This document shows positions 27,241 through 35,058 of a stretch of 40,810 nt of DNA, one piece after another. The first letter of the stretch is position 1, and the number at the start of each line of letters is the position of its first letter. The DNA is taken from NCBI RefSeq assembly GCF_010672455.1, contig NZ_JAAHGO010000080.1:1-40810 (forward strand), read 5' to 3'. Under the pieces are notes generated by a model, which was not told where the DNA came from, ran no database searches, and was given only the letters and a program-made list of their open reading frames with translations. A program made the position numbers and the translations under genes. Source of the stretch: Okeania sp. SIO2C9 (GTDB lineage Bacteria; Cyanobacteriota; Cyanobacteriia; Cyanobacteriales; Microcoleaceae).

Positions 27241-28758
27241 TTAGTCTTCAGCAAATATAGGAGCAGATTCTAGATTCACTTCCTCTTCATCCTCTTCATC
27301 CTTATGGTGTTCAGCAAATGAACCCTCTGGCTCTTTCAAGAAGAAAGCACACAGGAACGCAACAATTATTGACATTACACCGAGAACTTCAAAGAAAATT
27401 CTGTTACCAACAGCACCTTCAGGCAATAAACTAAACGTAGTCAGATAAACCACCGCACCTACGTTACCATAAGCACCAACATTACCAGCAATTTGACCTG
27501 TAACTCGGCGCTTAATTAAAGGAACTATAGCAAAAGTAGAACCTTCAGCCGCTTGCACAAAGAAAGAACACATCATAGTAAGTACCACAGCAATAGGTAG
27601 CCACCAACCTCCAGTTACACGACCAAATGTGAGATAACCAATTCCCATCCCAGCAGTCAATACTGTCATTGTCAACTTCCGACTACCAAGTTTGTCTGAA
27701 ATTAAACCACCACCAGGACGAGATGCCAAATTCATAAAAGCATAGCTAGCTGCTATCATCCCCGCCAAGGCTTTATCCAGGCCAAAAGTATTTTCAAAGA
27801 AAGCAGGAAGCATAGAAACTACTGCTAGCTCAGAACCGAAGTTAACAAAATAAGTAAGTTCTAAAATTGCTACTTGGGAAAACTGATAGCGGTCAGCAGG
27901 AGGATAACGCTTCTCACCTGCTACCAATTCTTTATTAACTGCCCAACAGTTATAAGTTTGGAAAGCGTACAAACCTAAGAGCAATAGCCAGACAATATAA
28001 AGTTGACCTTGAGATAGGAAACCAACTTTACTCAAGCGCCAAGCTAGTAAACAAAGAACTCCTGTTAAAGGAAGATTCATCAAAATTAGGAAGAGAAAAT
28101 CTTTCTGGGTAGTAACTTCTAAACCTGTGGCACGCTTAGGCTTTTTATAGACCTTACCAGGAGGGGTATCTTGAACATTGAAGAAATAAAACGCACCATA
28201 AGCAGCGGCGATAATACCTGTTAGAGCGATGGATAACCGCCAGTTCAATATCTCACCGCCACTAAAAGTTAACACAGCAGCTACAGTAGGAAGGGTAAAA
28301 GCAGAAGCAGCAGAACCAAAGTTACCCCAACCGCCGTAAATACCTTCTGCCAAACCTATTTCTTTAGGGGGAAACCATTCAGCTACCATACGGATACCAA
28401 TAACGAAACCAGCACCGACAATACTCAGTGCTAGACGGCTGATAACTAACTGGCTGAAGTTTTGGGCAAGAGCAAAACCTATACAGGGAATAGCTGCATA
28501 CATTAGTAGCAGCGAATAGGTAATTCTTGGTCCATATTTATCTAACAACATCCCAATGATAATTCGGGCAGGTACTGTTAGTGCAACGTTACAGATAGCA
28601 ATAGTTCTTATTTGAGAAGTTTCTAAACCAAAATCTGCTTTTATTGATGTTGCTAATGGGGCTAAATTAAACCAAACAACAAACGATAGAAAAAAAGCAA
28701 ACCAAGTAAAATGGAGGATACGATAACGGCCTCGAAAAGACCAAAGTTCTGTTAACAT
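27241..28758 (-). CDS. nrtP: Nitrate/nitrite permease of the major facilitator family
   Basis: Single-polypeptide MFS transporter of the NrtP/NapA type used by marine cyanobacteria in place of the NrtABCD ABC system. About twelve transmembrane segments are visible. Signature segments include the N-terminal WFNLAPLATSIKADFGL and the NNP-family glycine-rich motif AEGIYGGWGNFGSAASAFTL, with a second AGNVGAYGNVGAVVYL in the C-terminal half. Length 505 aa; an acidic tail (KDEEDEEEVN) ends the protein. It lies between narB and a hypothetical ORF plus nirA on the same strand. A MITE lies 56 bp upstream of the start and a terminator downstream. No clear ribosome binding site or NtcA site was seen directly upstream. 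Confidence 0.93.
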   Translation of the reverse strand: MLTELWSFRGRYRILHFTWFAFFLSFVVWFNLAPLATSIKADFGLETSQIRTIAICNVALTVPARIIIGMLLDKYGPRITYSLLLMYAAIPCIGFALAQNFSQLVISRLALSIVGAGFVIGIRMVAEWFPPKEIGLAEGIYGGWGNFGSAASAFTLPTVAAVLTFSGGEILNWRLSIALTGIIAAAYGAFYFFNVQDTPPGKVYKKPKRATGLEVTTQKDFLFLILMNLPLTGVLCLLAWRLSKVGFLSQGQLYIVWLLLLGLYAFQTYNCWAVNKELVAGEKRYPPADRYQFSQVAILELTYFVNFGSELAVVSMLPAFFENTFGLDKALAGMIAASYAFMNLASRPGGGLISDKLGSRKLTMTVLTAGMGIGYLTFGRVTGGWWLPIAVVLTMMCSFFVQAAEGSTFAIVPLIKRRVTGQIAGNVGAYGNVGAVVYLTTFSLLPEGAVGNRIFFEVLGVMSIIVAFLCAFFLKEPEGSFAEHHKDEEDEEEVNLESAPIFAED

Positions 28759-28813
28759 TTTCTGTTGAATTATAATTATTAAGGCGATGTAAGGTCACAA
28801 ACAAAGATTAATT

Positions 28814-28961
28814 GGCGTTGCTGAATTGAAGTATGAATGAGCGATTATTTGGTTGTGATCAAGCCCCCTAAATCCCCCAATTTTGGGGGACTTTTAGAGT
28901 TTTATTCCCCCCAATTTTGGGGGGTTAGGGGGGCAAAATCATATCCAGAATCAGCAACGCC
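28814..28961. mobile_element. MITE, GGCGTTGCTGA family, upstream of nrtP
   Basis: Ends GGCGTTGCTGA and TCAGCAACGCC are perfect inverted repeats, and GATTAATT is duplicated exactly on both sides (28806-28813 and 28962-28969). It sits between nrtP and its upstream neighbour. The interior matches the 26819 copy, including the CCCCCAATTTTGGGGG inversion. Confidence 0.9.
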
Positions 28962-29236
28962 GATTAATTTTGCTGACAAGTCTAACTAAAAATAATTTTA
29001 GGCAGTTATGAAATTAGTGTCAGAGTTAGGTATTAGTTTAAAGCGAACAATTCAATTTTTTTCTGATAACATAGTAGGCTAGCAAAAATTCTAATTTATG
29101 TATTTTGCAGATTTTTCAGCACTTTAGCATTAAAAAGTTTCTTACTTTCATCACCATCAGTGCAATTTTTAGTTAGTAGTGAATTATATATAAATTTCTA
29201 CCTAAAACCTACTATGTATCACTCCAAACAAAAGAC
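28962..29236. other. Spacer between the 227-aa ORF and nrtP
   Basis: AT-rich, no gene recognised. I searched for GTA-N8-TAC and found no good match, so independent NtcA control of nrtP is not supported here. Confidence 0.4.
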
Positions 29237-29920
29237 CTATTTGGTTACCCATTGGTTAACTTGAAGTACACCATTGGGAGTTAGTAGCACTAAATATTCT
29301 GCTGTTGGTTTGTTAGCATCAACAGTGCTAGAGTTAGTCAACTTAGCTAGAGGAGTTTCTCCAATGTAGTCGGAAGCTGCTTTATTGATATGTTCACACT
29401 TGGCAACCATTCCTGCGGAGTTAACTGTGACTCGATAGGCTAAATTTTCAGAAAAAGTTGGATATTGTTTCCAAGCTTGGTCGATCTGGTTGTACAGCAT
29501 CGAGTTTAATTTCTCAAGAGTATTTGAGTCAGTAATAACTTTTGGTGCTGCTTTAGTTTCTGGAACTGCCAAAGTTACTTCAGTTTGTATTGGTGCAGTT
29601 TCTGCAACAGGTACTGTATTGACTGCTGAGACTGACTCGGTAGTATTAACTGCGGAAGAAACTACAGCAGTTGATGGAGCAGTAGTAGGTTTTGATGTGG
29701 GTGCGCTGGCTATAATAGTAGGAGTATCAGTAGTAGATGTAGCAACTATTGTTTCTTCTGCTTCTTGTTCTTGTTGTTGAGCATATTCTGCTAGAGAACG
29801 CTGCCAACTATTGACATAAAAACCAGCAAATAGTGTTAAACCGACTACAGATAGAATTTTCATACCCAGAGATTTTGCAGTTTCGGGTGAATTGTTAGAA
29901 GTATTAACTGTAGTAGACAT
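29237..29920 (-). CDS. Membrane-anchored protein of unknown function in the nitrate block (227 aa)
   Basis: I do not recognise the family with certainty. One transmembrane segment lies at about 20-38 (MKILSVVGLTLFAGFYV). An Ala/Thr/Val/Pro-rich linker covers about 55-125, and a compact C-terminal domain about 130-227 (NQIDQAWKQYPTFSENLAYR; VLLTPNGVLQVNQWV). The architecture (anchor, proline/alanine linker, small C-terminal domain with a helix then V-V strands) recalls TonB-like proteins, but that is only a structural impression. GGAG lies 10-11 nt before the ATG. Position between nirA and nrtP on the same strand suggests a role in nitrate/nitrite uptake or its co-expression. Two cysteines are not visible; only Cys174-like CEHI is present. 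Confidence 0.75.
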   Translation of the reverse strand: MSTTVNTSNNSPETAKSLGMKILSVVGLTLFAGFYVNSWQRSLAEYAQQQEQEAEETIVATSTTDTPTIIASAPTSKPTTAPSTAVVSSAVNTTESVSAVNTVPVAETAPIQTEVTLAVPETKAAPKVITDSNTLEKLNSMLYNQIDQAWKQYPTFSENLAYRVTVNSAGMVAKCEHINKAASDYIGETPLAKLTNSSTVDANKPTAEYLVLLTPNGVLQVNQWVTK

Positions 29921-30069
29921 TTTTGAGATTCTCCTTGTTGTTTTTTTGCTTTGAGTGTAATAAATAAATTTTTGCTGTGAGACTAAATTTGAGAGGCTAT
30001 TTAAGCTTCTCCATTTATGGAGAAAAAAGAAAAAAAATCCTTTGCTCCAATCCTCTTAACTCTATCAGA

Positions 30070-30109
30070 AGAGGTAATTCTAAATTCTAAATTCTTAATT
30101 CTTAATTCT
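30070..30109. repeat. AATTCTA/AATTCTT 7-bp satellite after nirA
   Basis: Five 7-bp units occupy the 40 bp next to the nirA stop codon, after an R1-like edge (GAGGTAATT). Confidence 0.7.
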
Positions 30110-31642
30110 TCAATTTGGTTGACCACCAAAATTTTCAATTAGCAAATTCCGCAAAACAGGTTTGAGGTCTTCACAGGCAATGCCTTTTTGAACGCAATTG
30201 CCAAGTTTAGCATCTTTGCCAACTGTGCCTCCCATGTATAGGTCAACACCCTCAACCATTTTGCCATCTTTGCGTGCTTTAGTTCCCATCAAACCGATAT
30301 CTGCAACCTGTGGCTGTCCACAAGAATTGGGGCAACCAGTCCAGTGAATGCGTACTGGTTTTGGTATTGACAGTTCAGCTTCGAGTTCCTTTACCATTGC
30401 CATGGCACGATTTTTGGTTTCAATCAGAGCAAAGTTACAAAACTGTGCCCCCGTGCATGAAACTACGGCCCGAGTTAATGGTTGAGGATTAATAGAAAAT
30501 TTTTCTAGGAGTGGTTCTCCAAGGAATGGTTCTATTCTAGACTCAGGAACATTAGGAATAATAGCATTTTGTTCCACAGTCAGCCGAATTTCTCCATTGC
30601 CATAAACCTCAGCTAGCCGTGCTAGGTCAAACATATTGTCAGCATACAGCCTACCAACCGGAATGTGCAACCCAATATAGTTTAAACCTGGTTGTTTTTG
30701 TTTGTAAACCCCTATATGGTCCCGTTTTTCCCAGATAATTTCGTCTTTTGGAGCTTCTGTCTCTAGAGTTTGCCCCATTTGTTGCTGAACTTCTGAGCGG
30801 AATTTATCCAGACCCCACTCATCTATCAGCCACATTAACCTTGATTTTTGGCGATTTCCTCGGGAGCCATTATCGCGAAATACTTCTAGAATAGCTCGAC
30901 AGATGGCAACAACTTGATTTGGTTCTACCCAAGCTTTAAGGGGTATAGCTGCTGCACAACGTTTGGCCGAGAAAAAGCCACCAACTAGAACATTAAAGCC
31001 AAATTTATCGTTTTTGTAGGCAGGAACAAAAGCAATATCATTTATTTCCGCATGGACAGAATTATCACGGCATCCGGCGATCGCTATATTGAATTTCCGT
31101 GGTAAATTGGTAAATTCGGGGTTGCCTTTGCTATTGCCAGTGATCATGTCTTGGACTTGCTGCACTAACTCACGGGTATCGTACAGTTCCTCTGCATCTA
31201 TTCCAGCTACTGGGGAACCTGTGATGTTGCGTACATTATCCATACCTGATTGAACGGTGGTTAAACCTACTTGTTCAAATCGACGGAAGATGTCTGGGAT
31301 ATCTTCTATTCTAATTCCCCGCAGTTGCAAGTTTTGTCTGGTGGTGATGTCGGCGCTACCGTCTTCCCCGTAACGTTGGACTATTTCTGCCAAGACTCGC
31401 ATTTGTTGACTGGTAATTACTCCATTTGGCATCCGCATCCGCAACATAAATTTGCCTGGAGTTACTGGTCGGAAGAATACACCTAACCATTTTAGTCTGT
31501 GGTCGCGGTCAGTTTTATCTATTGCTTCCCAGCCAATATTGGCAAATTTTTCTAGTTCTGTTTTCACTGCCAGACCATCTTTTTCTGCTTTAAATTTCTC
31601 AAATTTATTTAGTTTTTCTTGGCGCTCTACTGTGCCAGTCAT
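30110..31642 (-). CDS. nirA: Ferredoxin-nitrite reductase
   Basis: Cytoplasmic siroheme/[4Fe-4S] enzyme reducing nitrite to ammonium with six electrons from ferredoxin. The cofactor cysteines are Cys396 and Cys402 (SCTGAQFCNF) and Cys437 and Cys441 (TGCPNSCGQ). The CTGAQFC form is typical of nitrite rather than sulfite reductases. Two ferrodoxin-like half domains are visible (MRMPNGVITSQQMRVLAEIV; HIPVGRLYADNMFDLARLAE). The 510-residue length is normal. GAGG upstream of the ATG supports the start. It is the first gene of the minus-strand nitrate block and has a canonical NtcA-activated promoter 177-218 bp upstream. Confidence 0.95.
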   Translation of the reverse strand: MTGTVERQEKLNKFEKFKAEKDGLAVKTELEKFANIGWEAIDKTDRDHRLKWLGVFFRPVTPGKFMLRMRMPNGVITSQQMRVLAEIVQRYGEDGSADITTRQNLQLRGIRIEDIPDIFRRFEQVGLTTVQSGMDNVRNITGSPVAGIDAEELYDTRELVQQVQDMITGNSKGNPEFTNLPRKFNIAIAGCRDNSVHAEINDIAFVPAYKNDKFGFNVLVGGFFSAKRCAAAIPLKAWVEPNQVVAICRAILEVFRDNGSRGNRQKSRLMWLIDEWGLDKFRSEVQQQMGQTLETEAPKDEIIWEKRDHIGVYKQKQPGLNYIGLHIPVGRLYADNMFDLARLAEVYGNGEIRLTVEQNAIIPNVPESRIEPFLGEPLLEKFSINPQPLTRAVVSCTGAQFCNFALIETKNRAMAMVKELEAELSIPKPVRIHWTGCPNSCGQPQVADIGLMGTKARKDGKMVEGVDLYMGGTVGKDAKLGNCVQKGIACEDLKPVLRNLLIENFGGQPN

Positions 31643-31818
31643 CTATATTATCCTCATTTGTAGGCAGTCTCATAAATTTTTGGGCAACTCACTTAAGATG
31701 CTTTAATTAACTCAATTACTAATTTTTTTGAGCCGACAACTAGAAAATCAAAATGTTTAAAATTTCTGCATCTGTTGTCACCATCTAACGTCAAATTCTT
31801 ATTAATTTGTTGTTGAAT

Positions 31819-31860
31819 AATGTAAATGAGTTTGAATGAAATATTCGTATCATTTGTTAC
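31819..31860 (-). promoter_or_regulatory. NtcA-activated promoter of nirA
   Basis: GTATCATTTGTTAC at 31847-31860 is an exact GTA-N8-TAC NtcA site (GTAACAAATGATAC on the nirA strand). Exactly 22 nt downstream on that strand lies TACATT (31819-31824), matching the TAN3T -10 box at the spacing known for NtcA-activated promoters. This implies nitrogen-control activation of nirA. Confidence 0.8.
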
Positions 31861-32275
31861 AAAATATATAGTTTTATGAACTTAATGTATATATTTAATG
31901 CGTTTATTGCATTTTAGATGTAAAAGAGATAAAGAGATTATAGGGACAAAGCCTACTAACTGTTCCATATTTTTTGTGCTGTAATTAAGATGTGGGTCAG
32001 CTAAGAAATCTAGAAGCTACAAGTCAGTCGTCATTATTAATCAGACAAACAGCGAAATAGCCAAATTGTAAATATACAGAACTTTTTAGGGTGCTCAGGC
32101 GCACTCTAATAATAGTCGAAGGAAAGAGCGCGGACATATCAAAAGCTTAAAACTGAGACAACACAAGGTTTTTCCTCCTCTCCTAGATAACTAAAGCCTT
32201 CTCCCTTCTTTCTTCTGCTATAAAATTTATCTCTTTGTCGCTGTTTCCTTTTCCCTATTGCCTTTCACAAAAAAT
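31861..32275. other. Divergent spacer between nirA and the ethylene-receptor-like kinase
   Basis: AT-rich sequence plus CTTCTCCCTTCTTTCTTC near 32194. A TTG at 32258 could extend the kinase by six codons but has no ribosome binding site. No further gene or repeat is recognised. Confidence 0.4.
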
Positions 32276-34198
32276 ATGTTTAAATATATTCCTCATGGAC
32301 ACTGCTATCTATGGAACCCTAGTTTAGTCAGCTTGCATTTAGTCTCAGATATTCTGATTGCTATTGCTTACTTCTCTATCCCTCTAATGTTGGTTTACTT
32401 TATCCAGCAAAGACAAGATTTACCTTTTCCTTATATATTCTGGCTATTTAGTGCCTTTATAGTTTCCTGTGGGACAACTCATCTTCTAGATGTGTGGACC
32501 TTATGGCATCCCACTTATTGGTTTTCAGGAACTTTGAAGGCTATAACTGCCATAATTTCATTGTTTACAGCTTTTGAACTCCGTATTCTCATACCTCAAG
32601 CTTTAGTATTGCCTAGTCCAGCAGAACTAGAAAAAGCAAATCAGGAACTACACAGACAAATAGTAGAACGCCAGGTTATAGAAACTCAATTACGAGAAAG
32701 TGAAGTTAAATTTCGTGCTGCTGCAGAAGCAAGTTTAGATAGTTTATTTATATTTAATACTCTGCGGGATAAAACTGGACGTATTGTCGATTTTATTTTT
32801 GCAGAGCTAAACTCCCGTGCCGAACAACTCATTTCTATGCCTAAATCAGAAGTATTGGGACAAAGACTCTCCGAACTAATTCCTATCAACGGTACCGGAG
32901 ATTTCTTGGAAAAATACGTTCAGGTTGTGGAAGCAGGTAAAGTTTTCCAAGAAGAGTTTTCCACAAATATTTTTACCCCCAATATCTCCTGGTTGCAACA
33001 CATGGTAGTTCCTCTAGCAGATGGTATTGCTATTACTGCTAGAGATATCACCGAACGCAAACAGATGGAAAAAATATTGCAAGAAAGAGAACAACGCTTC
33101 CGTCTAGCTTTTGACGATGCACCTATTGGTATGGCCCTGGTATCACTAGATGGAGATTTTCTCGAGGTTAACCATGCTTTGTGCGAAATGATAGGTTACA
33201 GTGAAGCTGAATTGATCCAGTTAACTTTCCAAGAAATTACTTATCCTGATGATCTAGCTGCTGACCTTGCCTTTGTGCATGAACTCTTAGAAGGAAAAAA
33301 AAGCAAATACAATATGGAGAAGCGCTATATTAGCAAGCAAGGTAATATTGTCTGGGCAATTTTGAGTGTTTCTCTAGCAAAAGATCCATCAGGCGAACCT
33401 CTGTATTTTATTGCTCAAATTCAAAATATTACTCCCCGCAAGCAAAATGAAGCTCAACAGCAAAGACTGATTACTCAGCTAAAAATCAGTAACCAAGAAC
33501 TAGAAGATTTTGCTTATGTAGCTTCCCACGACTTGCAGGAACCACTGCGGAAAATTCAGACCTTTGGCGATCGCGTCAAAGCTAAATATAGGGAAGTGTT
33601 GGATGAAAAAGGGCTAGACTATCTACAAAGAATGCAGAGTTCTGCCAACAGGATGCAAATTCTAATTAGGGATTTATTAGACTTCTCACGCATTACGACC
33701 AAAGCGCAACCCTATGTACCTGTAACCCTTTCTCAAATAGTAGCAGAAGTTATTGAGGACTTAGAGAACCGCATTGAACAAACAAAAGCTCAGGTGGAAG
33801 TAGAAGAATTACTTACTATTCAGGCCGACTCGATACAAATGCGACAATTGTTCCAAAACTTAATTGGCAATGCACTTAAATTTCATCTACCAGAAAATCG
33901 CCCCATTGTCAAGGTAGAAGCAATTTTACAGTCGGAAACTAATCAAGTTCAAATTATGGTATCCGACAATGGAATTGGTTTTGAGGAAAAATATTTAGAC
34001 CGAATATTTACACCTTTCCAACGCCTGCATAGCAAGCAACAATATCAAGGCACTGGTATAGGACTGGCAATATGTCGTAAAATAGTAGAAAGACACAATG
34101 GTAATATTACTGCTCGTAGTATCCCTAATCAAGGAACTACTTTTGTGATTACTTTGCCCATTGAACAAAGTTTAGATAAGCAAAAGGAGCATATCTAA
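32276..34198 (+). CDS. Ethylene-receptor-like sensor histidine kinase
   Basis: The N-terminal three-helix membrane domain closely resembles that of plant ETR1 and cyanobacterial SynEtr1. SDILIAIAYFSIPL and FIVSCGTTHLLDVW carry Asp25, Tyr32, Ile35, Pro36, Cys65 and His69, the same numbers as in Arabidopsis ETR1 when counted from the ATG at 32276; Cys65/His69 bind Cu(I) there. A helical linker (about 110-140) leads to two PAS domains (about 145-260 and 270-390), the dimerisation domain with His418 (YVASHDLQEPLRKI), and an ATPase domain with N box LFQNLIGNAL and G boxes DNGIGF and GTGIGLAI. Unlike SynEtr1 no GAF domain is seen. It is followed 2 bp later by an Rcp-type receiver gene. Binding is inferred from residues, not shown. 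Confidence 0.93.
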   Translation: MFKYIPHGHCYLWNPSLVSLHLVSDILIAIAYFSIPLMLVYFIQQRQDLPFPYIFWLFSAFIVSCGTTHLLDVWTLWHPTYWFSGTLKAITAIISLFTAFELRILIPQALVLPSPAELEKANQELHRQIVERQVIETQLRESEVKFRAAAEASLDSLFIFNTLRDKTGRIVDFIFAELNSRAEQLISMPKSEVLGQRLSELIPINGTGDFLEKYVQVVEAGKVFQEEFSTNIFTPNISWLQHMVVPLADGIAITARDITERKQMEKILQEREQRFRLAFDDAPIGMALVSLDGDFLEVNHALCEMIGYSEAELIQLTFQEITYPDDLAADLAFVHELLEGKKSKYNMEKRYISKQGNIVWAILSVSLAKDPSGEPLYFIAQIQNITPRKQNEAQQQRLITQLKISNQELEDFAYVASHDLQEPLRKIQTFGDRVKAKYREVLDEKGLDYLQRMQSSANRMQILIRDLLDFSRITTKAQPYVPVTLSQIVAEVIEDLENRIEQTKAQVEVEELLTIQADSIQMRQLFQNLIGNALKFHLPENRPIVKVEAILQSETNQVQIMVSDNGIGFEEKYLDRIFTPFQRLHSKQQYQGTGIGLAICRKIVERHNGNITARSIPNQGTTFVITLPIEQSLDKQKEHI

Positions 34199-34200
34199 AG

Positions 34201-34650
34201 TTGAATAAAACACCAGTACCAATTCTCATAGCTGAAGATGATGAGGACGATCGTCTCCTGGTAATGGAAGCTTTTGAGGAAAGTAAATTACTGAATAAAT
34301 TATATATTGTTGAGGATGGGGAAGAATTATTAGATTTTTTATATCATCGAGGTGCTTATACAGATATCACAACTTCACCTCAGCCAGGAATAATTTTGTT
34401 AGACTTAAATATGCCTAAAAAAGATGGCAGAGAAGCTCTCAAAGAAATTAAAACTGACCCTAATTTACGTTTGATTCCTGTTGTAGTTTTAACTACTTCT
34501 AAAGAAGAAGAAGATATCTATACTTCTTATAAATTAGGAATTAGTTCATTTATTGTCAAGCCAGTAACATTTGAGGAATTAATAGCAGTAATTCAAGGTT
34601 TGAGTAGATATTGGTTTGAAATTGTTGAACTACCTGCTCGAAAAGATTGA
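34201..34650 (+). CDS. Rcp1-type single-domain response regulator
   Basis: Receiver-only protein of 149 aa. The acidic pocket EDDEDD lies at 12-17, phospho-acceptor Asp68 in ILLDLNMPKKDG, conserved Thr98 in LTTS, and Lys120 in FIVKPVTF. The long loop after helix 2 (FLYHRGAYTDI) is typical of Rcp partners of phytochrome-like kinases. The start is TTG at 34201, with GGAG 11 nt upstream inside the end of the kinase gene. The 2-bp gap to the kinase makes them one transcription unit and a probable phosphotransfer pair. With no output domain, its target must be another protein. Confidence 0.9.
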   Translation: MNKTPVPILIAEDDEDDRLLVMEAFEESKLLNKLYIVEDGEELLDFLYHRGAYTDITTSPQPGIILLDLNMPKKDGREALKEIKTDPNLRLIPVVVLTTSKEEEDIYTSYKLGISSFIVKPVTFEELIAVIQGLSRYWFEIVELPARKD

Positions 34651-34717
34651 ATCTGCTGGGGCAATTTTTCCATCTATTATTTCTTGGAAAAATTATATGT
34701 CTTAGATGATTTATGTT

Positions 34718-34989
34718 ATATCATGTCCGTTGGTATTGTTTGTGTAAAAGTTGGGAAAATATCTACTGCCATATAAGTAAAATTTTTCCTTCTCTTAAAG
34801 CTTCTTCCTTCTTCCTTCTTCCTTACCAAAAAATGAGGGTATGTGCCTCCCCTTTTAAGGGGATGAAAAAATATTCAGTTCAGTATTTCAAGCCTCCAGC
34901 TTTAGTCGGAGGTACTGATAACTGATAACTGATAACTGATAACTGAAATGACCTTCTCTATACAAGACCGATGCTACCGGACATGATAT
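34718..34989. mobile_element. ATATCATGTCCG MITE interrupted by another repeat
   Basis: The 12-bp ends ATATCATGTCCG (34718-34729) and its complement (34978-34989) match the simple copy at 23639. Between TTCCTTACC and TTCTCTATACAA, which are contiguous in that copy, this one has 126 extra bases (34828-34953). Without them it would be 146 bp. Confidence 0.85.
34828..34953 (+). mobile_element. R1-type repeat inserted in the MITE
   Basis: The insert contains CCTCCCCTTTTAAGGGG, AAGCCTCCAGCTTTAG and a CTGATAA 7-bp array (about 34914-34943), and ends AACTGAAATGACC. ACC is present on both borders and may be a 3-bp target duplication. Confidence 0.7.
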
Positions 34990-35058
34990 TAGTTACAATG
35001 ACAATTGTTTAACTGAATATAACGATGATTCATAGTATATAAATTCAAGCAGATTTTT

